From: Planococcus sp. APC 4015
Lineage (GTDB): Bacteria; Actinomycetota; Actinomycetes; Actinomycetales; Microbacteriaceae
Reading direction: 5' to 3'
DNA: 54,188 nt
NCBI GenBank assembly: GCA_030407505.1
Contig: JASDDH010000026.1
Location: 1-54,188 of the forward strand
The notes beneath the pieces are model-generated. The model saw nothing but the letters and a program-made list of their open reading frames with translations. It was not told the origin of the DNA and made no database searches. This document shows, in pieces, positions 23,965-31,631 of this stretch. The position numbers and the translations under genes are program-made. Each line of letters opens with the position of its first letter. Positions within the stretch are counted from its first letter, which is position 1.

Positions 23965-26056
23965 GCGACTTCTCGGACACCGGCGCATCGCCCGACGCGG
24001 CGAGCGCGGCGAAGTACTCGCGCGCTTCGTCCTGCCGGTCCTGCTCGGCGCCCGAGGCGATCGGCGCGCGCACGTGCTCGGGGGCGAACCCGTAGGCGTC
24101 GACGAGGTCCTGGGCGTGCGGGCGCAGGCGCGCGGCGAGCCGGTCGATGTAACGGGTGACGGATGCCGCGCGCTGCGTCGAGAGCCGGCCGTTGATCATG
24201 TACCAGGCCAGGTGCTTCTCGATCAGGTGCAGCCCGAAAAGATCGCGCAGCCACGACAGCACCCGCCGGGAGCCTTCGTCGGAGACACGGTTGATCCCGT
24301 CGGTGAAGGCCTCCCACTGCAGCAGCTCGCCGTGGGCGCGTGCCGCCTCGATGAGCTCGGACTGGTTCTCGTTGAAGAGCGCCGCGGCCCGGTCCTTCGA
24401 GAGCTTGGATGCCGGGCGCAGGCGACCCGCGACATCCGACACCATCTGCTGCACACGACCCGCGAGCAGCTCGTGCTGCTGGTCTGCGCGCAGACCGAGC
24501 TCGACGGAGCGGGCCGTCGAGCCGAAGTCGGTGATCGCCTGACCGAACTGGCGCAGGCCTGCGCCGTGGAAGACCCTGCCCGCCGTCTGGCTCATCGCGT
24601 ACTTGGCGAGCTTCGCGGCATCCGCTCCCCGGAACTGCTTCGCGTAGTCCGACAGCAGGCGCTTGCCCACGAGCTGCAGCAGCACGTTGTTGTCGCCCTC
24701 GAACGTGGCGTACACGTCGAGGTCCTGGTGCAGGCCGACGAGACGGTTCTCGGCGAGGAAGCCGGCGCCGCCGCAGGCTTCACGGGCCTCCTGGATCGTG
24801 GACAGCGCGTTCCACGTCGACAGCGGCTTGAGCGCCGCCGCGAGGGTCTCGAGGTTCTCGCGTTCGGCCGAGGTGTCGTTCGCGCCGGAGAACACCGCGT
24901 CGAAGGCGCGCAGCAGCTCGTCGTTGGCGAAGAACTGCGCGTAGTTCTGAGCCAGGAGCGGCAGAAGACGACGCTGGTGCTTCGCGTAGTCGAGCAGCAC
25001 GACCTCGTTCGTGCCGGATCCCGAGTCGAACTGGCGGCGCTGGTTGGCGTAGGTCAGCGCGATGTGGAGGGCGAGCGCGGTGCCCGTGGTCGCGGCGCCG
25101 TCGAGCGAGACGCGCCCCTGCACGAGGGCGCCGAGCATCGTGAAGAAGCGGCGACCGGGGCTGTCGATGTCGCTCGTGTAGCTGCCGTCCGCGGCCACGT
25201 CGCCGTAGCGGTTCAGCAGGTTCTCGCGCGGCACGCGCACGTGGGTGAAGTGCAGACGACCGTTGTCGATGCCGTTGAGTCCGCCCTTGACGCCGTCGTC
25301 CTCGCCGCCGATTCCGGGGAGGAACTCACCGTCGTCGTCCCGGAGCGGAACGTAGAAGCAGTGCACGCCGTAGTTCACGCCGCCGGTGATCAGCTGGGCG
25401 AAGACCGTCGCCGCCTTGCCGTGCAGGGCCGCGTTGCCGAGGTAGTCCTTCCACGCACCCCGGAACGGCGTGTGGATGACGAACTCCTCGGTGCTCGGGT
25501 CGTAGGTCGCCGTCGTGCCGATGGCTGCGACATCCGATCCGTGGCCCGTCTCGGTCATGGCGAACGCGCCGGGGATCGAGACGTCGATGATGCCGGGCAA
25601 CCACTGCCTGTGGTGCTTCTCGGTGCCGAGCTGGTAGACGGCCGAGCCGAACAGCCCCCACTGCACACCCGACTTGATCTGCAGGCTGGGGTCGGCCAGC
25701 ACGAGCTCCATGAAGCCCGCGAGGTTGGCCCCGTTGTCGTTCAGGCCGCCGTACTCCTCGGGGAACGCGCGGTGCGACCCGCCGTGCTCGGCGAGCAGAT
25801 GCAGCTGCGACAGTACGCGCTCGCGGTGCTCGGCCATCGGCATCCCGTCGACACGCCAGAACGCGGGATCCTTGATCATCTCGCGCGCCTCGCGGCGGGT
25901 GTCGGCCCATGTGCCGAGGAGCAGATCGGTGACGGCCGCGATGTCGATGCGGGGGTCGGATGCCTCGGCCGCCGAGTGCGCGGCGGTGGGCGCGCCGCCT
26001 GCGGGCGTGCGCCGGTTGACGGCGGGTTTCTTGGGACGGACAGCTGCGTCGGTCAT
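23951..26056 (-). CDS. Acyl-CoA oxidase/dehydrogenase family protein
   Basis: A 701-residue flavoenzyme of the acyl-CoA oxidase branch (ordinary dehydrogenases are ~390). After a ~40-residue basic/Pro N-terminus come the acyl-CoA dehydrogenase domains: GAFAMTETGHGSDVAAIGTTATYDP (flavin/substrate loop), RVSLDGAATTGTALALHIALTYANQRRQF, REACGGAGFLAENRL and DVYATFEGDNNVLLQLVGKRLL. The C-terminal ~200 helical residues match the ACOX extension. The product would desaturate long acyl-CoA in beta-oxidation, passing electrons to O2 or an ETF. AAGGG precedes the ATG at 26056; the open frame continues to 26251 but without a ribosome site. TTGTGGGA motifs lie in the promoter region. Confidence 0.9.
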   Translation of the reverse strand: MTDAAVRPKKPAVNRRTPAGGAPTAAHSAAEASDPRIDIAAVTDLLLGTWADTRREAREMIKDPAFWRVDGMPMAEHRERVLSQLHLLAEHGGSHRAFPEEYGGLNDNGANLAGFMELVLADPSLQIKSGVQWGLFGSAVYQLGTEKHHRQWLPGIIDVSIPGAFAMTETGHGSDVAAIGTTATYDPSTEEFVIHTPFRGAWKDYLGNAALHGKAATVFAQLITGGVNYGVHCFYVPLRDDDGEFLPGIGGEDDGVKGGLNGIDNGRLHFTHVRVPRENLLNRYGDVAADGSYTSDIDSPGRRFFTMLGALVQGRVSLDGAATTGTALALHIALTYANQRRQFDSGSGTNEVVLLDYAKHQRRLLPLLAQNYAQFFANDELLRAFDAVFSGANDTSAERENLETLAAALKPLSTWNALSTIQEAREACGGAGFLAENRLVGLHQDLDVYATFEGDNNVLLQLVGKRLLSDYAKQFRGADAAKLAKYAMSQTAGRVFHGAGLRQFGQAITDFGSTARSVELGLRADQQHELLAGRVQQMVSDVAGRLRPASKLSKDRAAALFNENQSELIEAARAHGELLQWEAFTDGINRVSDEGSRRVLSWLRDLFGLHLIEKHLAWYMINGRLSTQRAASVTRYIDRLAARLRPHAQDLVDAYGFAPEHVRAPIASGAEQDRQDEAREYFAALAASGDAPVSEKSLKKK

Positions 26057-26118
26057 AGCGGCACCCTTCGATGTGCGGGACTCGGATGTGCGGGGAGAGT
26101 CACTATCGACGGTAGGTG

Positions 26119-26160
26119 TCCCACAAGGAGGTGGGAACTCCATTAGACGAATCCCACAAG
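26119..26160. promoter_or_regulatory. TTGTGGGA-type sites upstream of the acyl-CoA oxidase gene
   Basis: TCCCAC (26119-26124) and GTGGGA (26131-26136) form an inverted repeat, and TCCCACAAG occurs twice, at 26119 and 26152, 33 bp apart. Read on the gene strand this is CTTGTGGGA. The same motif is upstream of the acyl-CoA dehydrogenase at 48604, suggesting one fatty-acid regulator. Confidence 0.45.
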
Positions 26161-26237
26161 CGTTGCGGAGGGCGTCGTCGGGGCGCGTTGTGCGGTCCCG
26201 ACATTCGCCTGTCGGAAGACGGCCGCACAATGGGTGC

Positions 26238-27026
26238 ATGTCGTTCGACACCTCGCCGCTTGACCTGACCGGACGCGTGCCCGACGTCGACGAGCGGTTC
26301 GAGTCGCTCGACCTCTCGCGGTGGTGGCCCTTCTACAACCCGCACTGGTCGAGTCGGGATGCCACGGCCGCTCGCTACTCGGTCGGCTCGGGCCTCGAGC
26401 TGCGCATCGATCACGACACCCCGCCGTGGGCGCCGGCGCTCGACGGCGATCTGCGCGTCTCACATCTGCAGACGGGCCAGTTCTCCGGGCCGGTCGGCAG
26501 CGACCTCGGTCAGCACCGGTTCCGCGACGGACTCGTGGTGATCGAGCGACAGCCCGAGCACCGCGGATGGCTCGTGCGTCACGGCGTCATCGAGGTGCGG
26601 ATGGCCGCCGTGCGGCATCCCGATGCCATGGTCGCGTTCTGGCCGATCGGCTTCGAGGATCAACCCGACGACTGCGGTGAGATCTGCATCGCCGAGATCT
26701 TCGGCAGCGAGCTCGACGACGACGGGGGCTGGGTCGGCATCGGCGTCAAGCGGCAGGGCGACCCCAGACTGACGACGGACTTCGAGAAGATCCGCGTCGA
26801 CGGCGACCTGACGCAGATGCATGATTACGCCGTCGAGTGGTCGCCCGACCAGTTGCGCTTCTTCGTCGACAGGTCCTGGGTCAAGACCGTCGCCCAGCCG
26901 ATCGACTACCCGGTGCAGTTCATGCTCGACGTCTACGAGTTCCCCCGCGGTGACGGCACGCGCGACACCGCGGCACTGCCGCACGTGCTGCGCGTCGAGC
27001 GGGTGCGCTCGTTCCCGCTCTTGTAA
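26238..27026 (+). CDS. GH16-like (concanavalin-fold) protein
   Basis: A 262-residue cytosolic protein without a signal peptide. It resembles family 16 glycoside hydrolases: an N-terminal DERFESLDLSRWWPFYNPHW, a catalytic-like GEICIAEIFG, and the closing LRFFVDRSWVKTVAQPIDYPVQFMLDVYEF. GH16 enzymes use E-x-D-x-x-E; here the two Glu are present but the middle Asp is Cys (EICIAE), so activity is uncertain. CACAAT lies 6 nt before the ATG, suggesting a leaderless mRNA. It is convergent with a GH3 glycosidase 43 bp away, and both could act on imported oligosaccharides. Confidence 0.75.
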   Translation: MSFDTSPLDLTGRVPDVDERFESLDLSRWWPFYNPHWSSRDATAARYSVGSGLELRIDHDTPPWAPALDGDLRVSHLQTGQFSGPVGSDLGQHRFRDGLVVIERQPEHRGWLVRHGVIEVRMAAVRHPDAMVAFWPIGFEDQPDDCGEICIAEIFGSELDDDGGWVGIGVKRQGDPRLTTDFEKIRVDGDLTQMHDYAVEWSPDQLRFFVDRSWVKTVAQPIDYPVQFMLDVYEFPRGDGTRDTAALPHVLRVERVRSFPLL

Positions 27027-27069
27027 CCCCGGCGCCGCACGGGCGGGGCGCGGCAGTGGCCGCCCGGGG

Positions 27070-28848
27070 TCAGAGGGTCAGGCCGTGCCCGAACCGGAAG
27101 AGCGGGTCGGCTGTGTCGAACGGCACGTCGGGGCGGGAGTCCACGATCGCGGCGGTCGACCGCGGAAGGTCGAAGGGCAGCCGGCCCCGCGACACGGCCG
27201 CACCGGTCAGCACGTCGAGCAGCGCCTCCGCGCTCGCACCCCAGTTGCCGGTCACGGCTACGGCGGCATCCACGATCGGCGCCAGGATCGCGGGGCGGTC
27301 GAGGAACACGTCCACGATCGTCGGCACCACGGCCGCGACGTCCTGCACGTGGGCGACGACGTCTGCGGCGAACTCGAGCGAGCCGGCGTGGAAGTGGTCC
27401 TCGAACGGCGTGCCCCGCAGGTCGTACGGCGCGTGCAGCCGGATGACCGCGGCATCCGCGTCTTCGGGACGCTCGACGACCGTGCCGTACCGCGCTGCCG
27501 TCTCGGCCTCGATCCCCTCGACATAGATCCGGATGCCGCGGGCGAGCGGCAGCACGGGGGAACCTGCATCCGTCGACGCGTTCGTCAGGATCGTGATCGA
27601 CGCACGCTGCGCAGCCTCGCCCGCCGCCCGGAACTCGGCGCTGCCGACGATCGTGTCAGCTGCGTCGACGTCGACGAACGGGTCGTCGAAGAGGCCGAGG
27701 GTGAACTTCTCGCGCAGCAGACGCCGCACCGAGACGTCGAGCCGGGCTTCGTCGACGAGCCCGCGGTCCAGCGCCTCGAGCACGAGGTCGGGGCAGAACT
27801 CGCCGCCGAACTGGTCGACTCCGGCATCGAGGGCGGCCACGAGACGCTCGACCGGTGACAGGTGCTCGAGTCCCCATGCGCGGGCGGGGTAGGGGTGCCC
27901 CATGATCGGACGGTCGTTGATGACCCCCCAGTCAGCGCACACGATGCCGTCGAAGCCGTAGTGCTCACGCAGCAGGCCCGTGATCACGGACTTGTTGAAG
28001 GCGAAGCCGACCTCGGCGTGCTCAGTGCCGATCGGCATGCCGTAGTACGGCATGATCTGGCTGGTGCCGGCTTCGAAGGCCGCCTCGAACGGGATGAGGT
28101 GCAGGTCGAAGCGTCCTCCGGGATAGACCTGCTCGCGGCCGTAGTCGAAGTGCGGGTCCTCGCCGTCCTTCTGCGGCCCGCCGCCGGGGAAGTGCTTCGT
28201 CATCGTCGCGACAGAGCCGGCGCCCAGTTCATCGCCCTGGAACCCCCGGATGTACGCGGCGCCGAGCTCGGCGGTGAGCTGCGCGTCTTCTCCGAACGTC
28301 TGAAGCTGACGAGCCCAGCGCGGCTCGGTGGCGAGATCGACCTGAGGATGCAGGGCGACACGGATGCCGACGGCGGTGTACTCCCGGCGCGCGATGTCGG
28401 CGAAGCGCCGCACGAGGTCGGCGTCGCGGATCGCGGCGAGCCCGAGGGTCTCGGGCCACTTCGAGAACGGCCCCGAGAGGATCGCGGCTCCCGGGTTGTC
28501 GCTGAAGTGGTTGCGGGGATCGGTCGAGATCGACACCGGGATGCCGAGGCGCGTCTCTCGTGCACGCTGCTGCAGGGCGTTGTTCCAGCGGGCGATGTCA
28601 CCGGCGGTGTCCTGCGCGCCGAACAGATTGAAGTGGGTGAGCTTCAGGTCGCCCAGGAACTCCTCGTTCGACGGCAGACCGAAGGCGGGTTGCGCGTCGG
28701 CGAGAGCGCCGCCGGGACCGGCGGTGATCATCGCGTGGAACAGCTGACCCGCCTTCTCAGCGGGCGTCATCTCGGCCAGCAGGAGCTCGAGACGCTCGTC
28801 GGCGGGGCGGGCGGAGTCGAACCAGGGGCGATCAGCGTCGTTGCTCAT
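27070..28848 (-). CDS. Glycoside hydrolase family 3 protein
   Basis: A 592-residue, probably cytosolic beta-glycosidase (no signal peptide). The N-terminal barrel shows KAGQLFHAM, ALHPQVDLATEPRWARQLQTFGED, KHFPGGGPQKDGEDPHF and the nucleophile Asp in DGIVCADWGVIND. The C-terminal alpha/beta sandwich ends DPLFRFGHGLTL, typical of GH3. The length and the KHFPGGG motif fit GH3 beta-glucosidases. The sugar specificity is not determinable. The promoter (see 28855-28883) has a -10 box 6 nt before the ATG, so the mRNA is probably leaderless, and a sugar-regulator type palindrome in the spacer. Confidence 0.88.
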   Translation of the reverse strand: MSNDADRPWFDSARPADERLELLLAEMTPAEKAGQLFHAMITAGPGGALADAQPAFGLPSNEEFLGDLKLTHFNLFGAQDTAGDIARWNNALQQRARETRLGIPVSISTDPRNHFSDNPGAAILSGPFSKWPETLGLAAIRDADLVRRFADIARREYTAVGIRVALHPQVDLATEPRWARQLQTFGEDAQLTAELGAAYIRGFQGDELGAGSVATMTKHFPGGGPQKDGEDPHFDYGREQVYPGGRFDLHLIPFEAAFEAGTSQIMPYYGMPIGTEHAEVGFAFNKSVITGLLREHYGFDGIVCADWGVINDRPIMGHPYPARAWGLEHLSPVERLVAALDAGVDQFGGEFCPDLVLEALDRGLVDEARLDVSVRRLLREKFTLGLFDDPFVDVDAADTIVGSAEFRAAGEAAQRASITILTNASTDAGSPVLPLARGIRIYVEGIEAETAARYGTVVERPEDADAAVIRLHAPYDLRGTPFEDHFHAGSLEFAADVVAHVQDVAAVVPTIVDVFLDRPAILAPIVDAAVAVTGNWGASAEALLDVLTGAAVSRGRLPFDLPRSTAAIVDSRPDVPFDTADPLFRFGHGLTL

Positions 28849-28854
28849 GCGGTC

Positions 28855-28888
28855 ATCATAAACCGAGCGACCGCTAGGTTTTCAACCC
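28855..28888 (-). promoter_or_regulatory. GH3 promoter with operator-like palindrome in the spacer
   Basis: The -10 TATGAT (28860-28855) lies 6 nt before the ATG. A -35 candidate TTGAAA lies 19 bp upstream of it. Between them (28860-28881) is an imperfect 22-bp palindrome: AAACC, one mismatched base, AGCG, two central bases, CGCT, one base, GGTTT. AAACC/GGTTT arms are typical of LacI-type sugar operators, though spaced wider here. Confidence 0.55.
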
Positions 28889-28892
28889 CGCG

Positions 28893-30890
28893 TCAGGATT
28901 CTGCGGCGATGACCGCCAGAACCGCCTGTCCGTAGGCCTCGCGCTTCTTGGCTCCGATGCCGGTGACGCCGTCGAGGTCGGCCAAGCTCGCGGGCTTCGA
29001 CTCGGCGAGGGCGCGCAGCGTGGCATCGCCGAAGACGATGTAGGCGGGCACCCCGAGCTCCTTCGCCGTCGCCGCCCGCCATGCGCGCAGCGCCTCGAAC
29101 AGGCCGCGATCCCCCTCGCCGAGGGTGTCGGGCGCGTTCGTGCGCCGCATCCGCGCCGGCCCGCTGCTGCGACCGAGGACATCTCGACGCAACGGCACCG
29201 GCGTCTCACCGCGCAGAACTCCTGCAGCCGCATCGGCCAGCGCGAGCGTGCCGTAGTCGCCCTTGGCCACCAGGATCCCGCGCGCGAGAAGCTGGCGGAT
29301 GACGCTGCGCCAGTCCTGCTCGCTCAGGTCGGCGCCGAGTCCGTAGGTCGACAGCGCGTCATGGCCCTGCTGGCGTACGCGCTCGGTCGTCGCGCCGCGG
29401 AGGATGTCGATGAGGTGGCCCGCACCGAATTCCTGGTTGCGCTCGCGCTTGAGTCGCACGATCGTCGACAGCAGCTTCTGCGCCGGGATGAGGCCGTCCC
29501 ACGTCTCGGGCGCCTCGAGGCACGTGTCGCAGTTGCCGCACGGCGAGGACTGCTGCCCGAAGTAGGCGAGGAGGTTCTGACGACGGCATCCGATCGTCTC
29601 ACTCAGCGCCAGCATGGCGTCGAGGTGCTGGCCGAGCCGGGTCTTGAACGCGCGGTCACCGGGACTCTGGTCGATCAGGCGCCGCTGCTGCACGACGTCG
29701 CCGAGCCCGTAGGCCATCCACACGACCGACGGCTCGCCGTCACGGCCGGCGCGCCCGGTCTCCTGGTAGTAGCCCTCGACCGACTTCGGCAGATCGATGT
29801 GCGCCACGAAGCGGACGTCGGGCTTGTCGATGCCCATGCCGAACGCGATGGTGGCGACCATGACCACGCCGTCGTCGCGCAGGAAGCGCGACTGGTTCGC
29901 GGAGCGCACCTCGGCAGGAAGCCCCGCGTGGTACGGCAGGGCGTCGATGCCCTGGCCGCGCAGGAACTCGGCCGTCTGCTCGACGGTCTTGCGGCTGAGG
30001 GCGTAGACGATGCCCGCCGAGCGCTCGGGCTGCGCACGGATGAACGCGACGAGCTGGCGCCGCGGATCGACCTTCGGGTCGATGCGGTACTGGATGTTGG
30101 GGCGGTCGAAGCTCGCGACGAAGTGCCGGGCGGTGGGCAGGCTCAGTCGGCGCGTGAGCTCTTCGTGGGTCTCGCGGGTGGCGGTGGCCGTGAGCGCCAT
30201 GCGCGGAACACCGGGGAAGCGCTCGTCGAGATCGCCGAGCGCGAGGTAATCGGGACGGAAGTCGTGGCCCCACTGGGACACGCAGTGGGCCTCGTCGATC
30301 GCGATGACGCTGATTTTGCCGCGCTGCAGGAGCTTCGTGGTCGCCGGCGACGAGAGCCGCTCGGGGGCGACGTAGATGAGGTCGAGTTCGCCGGCGAGGT
30401 AGGCCTGCTCGACCGCGGCGCGCTCGGCGGGCGCCTGCGTGGAGTTGAGGAACGCCGCGCGCACGCCGTTCGCGAGCAGCGCGTCGACCTGGTCGTGCAT
30501 GAGGGCGATGAGCGGGCTGACGACGAGACCGGTACCCGGACGCACGAGGGCGGGCAGCTGGTACGTGACGCTCTTGCCGCCGCCGGTGGGCATGAGCACG
30601 ACGGCGTCGCCGCCGGCGACGACGTGCGCGACGATGTCGGCCTGCTCGCCGCGGAACGCGTCGTAACCGAAGACCTCGTGCAGCACGGCTCGGGGGTCGG
30701 CACCGGTGAACTCGCGATGCTGCGGAAGATCGACGGATGCCGCGGCCGACTGCTCCGGGTACGGCGGCTCCTCGAACTCGGGCGGAGGCGCGAATTCATC
30801 GGGATCCCACGCGAGGCCGGCGTACGGATCGTCGGGCAGCGGCGCGTCGAACACGTCCACAGGAGGAGCACTGTCGTCGCGGGGAGTCAC
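28893..30890 (-). CDS. recQ: ATP-dependent DNA helicase RecQ
   Basis: A 665-residue 3'-5' DNA helicase for recombination and fork repair. Walker A is MPTGGGKS, the DEAH box lies in IDEAHCVSQWGHDFRPDY, motif VI is QETGRAGRDG. The RecQ-Ct zinc site is CRRQNLLAYFG with CGNCDTC. The C-terminal ~75 residues form an HRDC domain (WRAATAKELGVPAYIVFGDATLRALAESKP). About 60 acidic/proline-rich residues precede the helicase core. The GTG at 30890 has TACGCT exactly 6 nt upstream, suggesting a leaderless mRNA. Confidence 0.93.
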   Translation of the reverse strand: MTPRDDSAPPVDVFDAPLPDDPYAGLAWDPDEFAPPPEFEEPPYPEQSAAASVDLPQHREFTGADPRAVLHEVFGYDAFRGEQADIVAHVVAGGDAVVLMPTGGGKSVTYQLPALVRPGTGLVVSPLIALMHDQVDALLANGVRAAFLNSTQAPAERAAVEQAYLAGELDLIYVAPERLSSPATTKLLQRGKISVIAIDEAHCVSQWGHDFRPDYLALGDLDERFPGVPRMALTATATRETHEELTRRLSLPTARHFVASFDRPNIQYRIDPKVDPRRQLVAFIRAQPERSAGIVYALSRKTVEQTAEFLRGQGIDALPYHAGLPAEVRSANQSRFLRDDGVVMVATIAFGMGIDKPDVRFVAHIDLPKSVEGYYQETGRAGRDGEPSVVWMAYGLGDVVQQRRLIDQSPGDRAFKTRLGQHLDAMLALSETIGCRRQNLLAYFGQQSSPCGNCDTCLEAPETWDGLIPAQKLLSTIVRLKRERNQEFGAGHLIDILRGATTERVRQQGHDALSTYGLGADLSEQDWRSVIRQLLARGILVAKGDYGTLALADAAAGVLRGETPVPLRRDVLGRSSGPARMRRTNAPDTLGEGDRGLFEALRAWRAATAKELGVPAYIVFGDATLRALAESKPASLADLDGVTGIGAKKREAYGQAVLAVIAAES

Positions 30891-31094
30891 CGGTCCAGCG
30901 TAACCAGCACTGCCGACGCGGGTACCCCGCGGGATCCCTCTGTGGACGGCATCCGGAACAGACGGCCTGTGGACGAGCCGATGCCGCGCGCCTAGAGGTG
31001 TGCGGGTCGTCGGAAGATCGTCCCACTCGGGTCCTCAGCCGTCACACCGGCATCATGTTCCCCATCCCATCCGACGACTCGACCACCTCCCGCG

Positions 31095-31631
31095 TCAGCA
31101 CCACTTCGCCGCGAGCGTCGTCACGACGTTGAGGTTGCGGTTCGTCCCGACGCCGAGCAGCTTCGCCGCGCGCAGCGGATCGACCACGCCGTCCTCATAG
31201 CCGGCCCGCAGCAGCGCGTGCGCCGCACGACCGCGCACGACCATCTCGCCGAGGTCGCCCGACGTGGCCTCGACCTCTTCGATGACGGTTGCCGGGAGCT
31301 CATCCTTGAGTAGATACACGTAGTGGCGGGCCAGGCCCGGGCGCTCCGCCGACAGCGCCGACGCCTCGGCGGCGAGCGCGGCGAACTCCGCTGCCGAGAA
31401 GACGATCGTCGGCACCTCGAACCCGCGATCGGCCAGGAACGCCTTCTCGAGCGTCGCCTCGATCTTCGCGCGCGAGCGCATGGTCGAATCGAACCGCACG
31501 TTGCCGCTGTTGATGTGCGTCGCGATGTCGGTGAACCCGGCATCCGTCATGGCGCGCATGATGTCGCCCTTCGGGAACTTGCGGGTAGGCCCGAGGTTGA
31601 CCGCACGGAGGAACGCGAGGTACGTGGTCAC
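31095..31631 (-). CDS. DUF1697 family protein
   Basis: A 178-residue protein of the DUF1697 family (function unknown). Hallmarks: TYLAFLRAVNLGPTRKFPKGDIMRAMTDAGFTDIATHINSGNVRF at the N-terminus and KLLGVGTNRNLNVVTTLAA at the end. Its GTG start overlaps the stop of the upstream Ski2-like helicase (GTGA), so it is translated from that transcript. The ~200 bp between it and recQ hold no gene I can support; two TGTGGAC words occur there without clear meaning. Confidence 0.88.
   Translation of the reverse strand: MTTYLAFLRAVNLGPTRKFPKGDIMRAMTDAGFTDIATHINSGNVRFDSTMRSRAKIEATLEKAFLADRGFEVPTIVFSAAEFAALAAEASALSAERPGLARHYVYLLKDELPATVIEEVEATSGDLGEMVVRGRAAHALLRAGYEDGVVDPLRAAKLLGVGTNRNLNVVTTLAAKWC

Noticed and set aside
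30891..31094. DnaA-box-like TGTGGAC words
   Set aside because: Only two short matches, with no AT-rich region or dnaA/dnaN genes nearby; not evidence for an origin.
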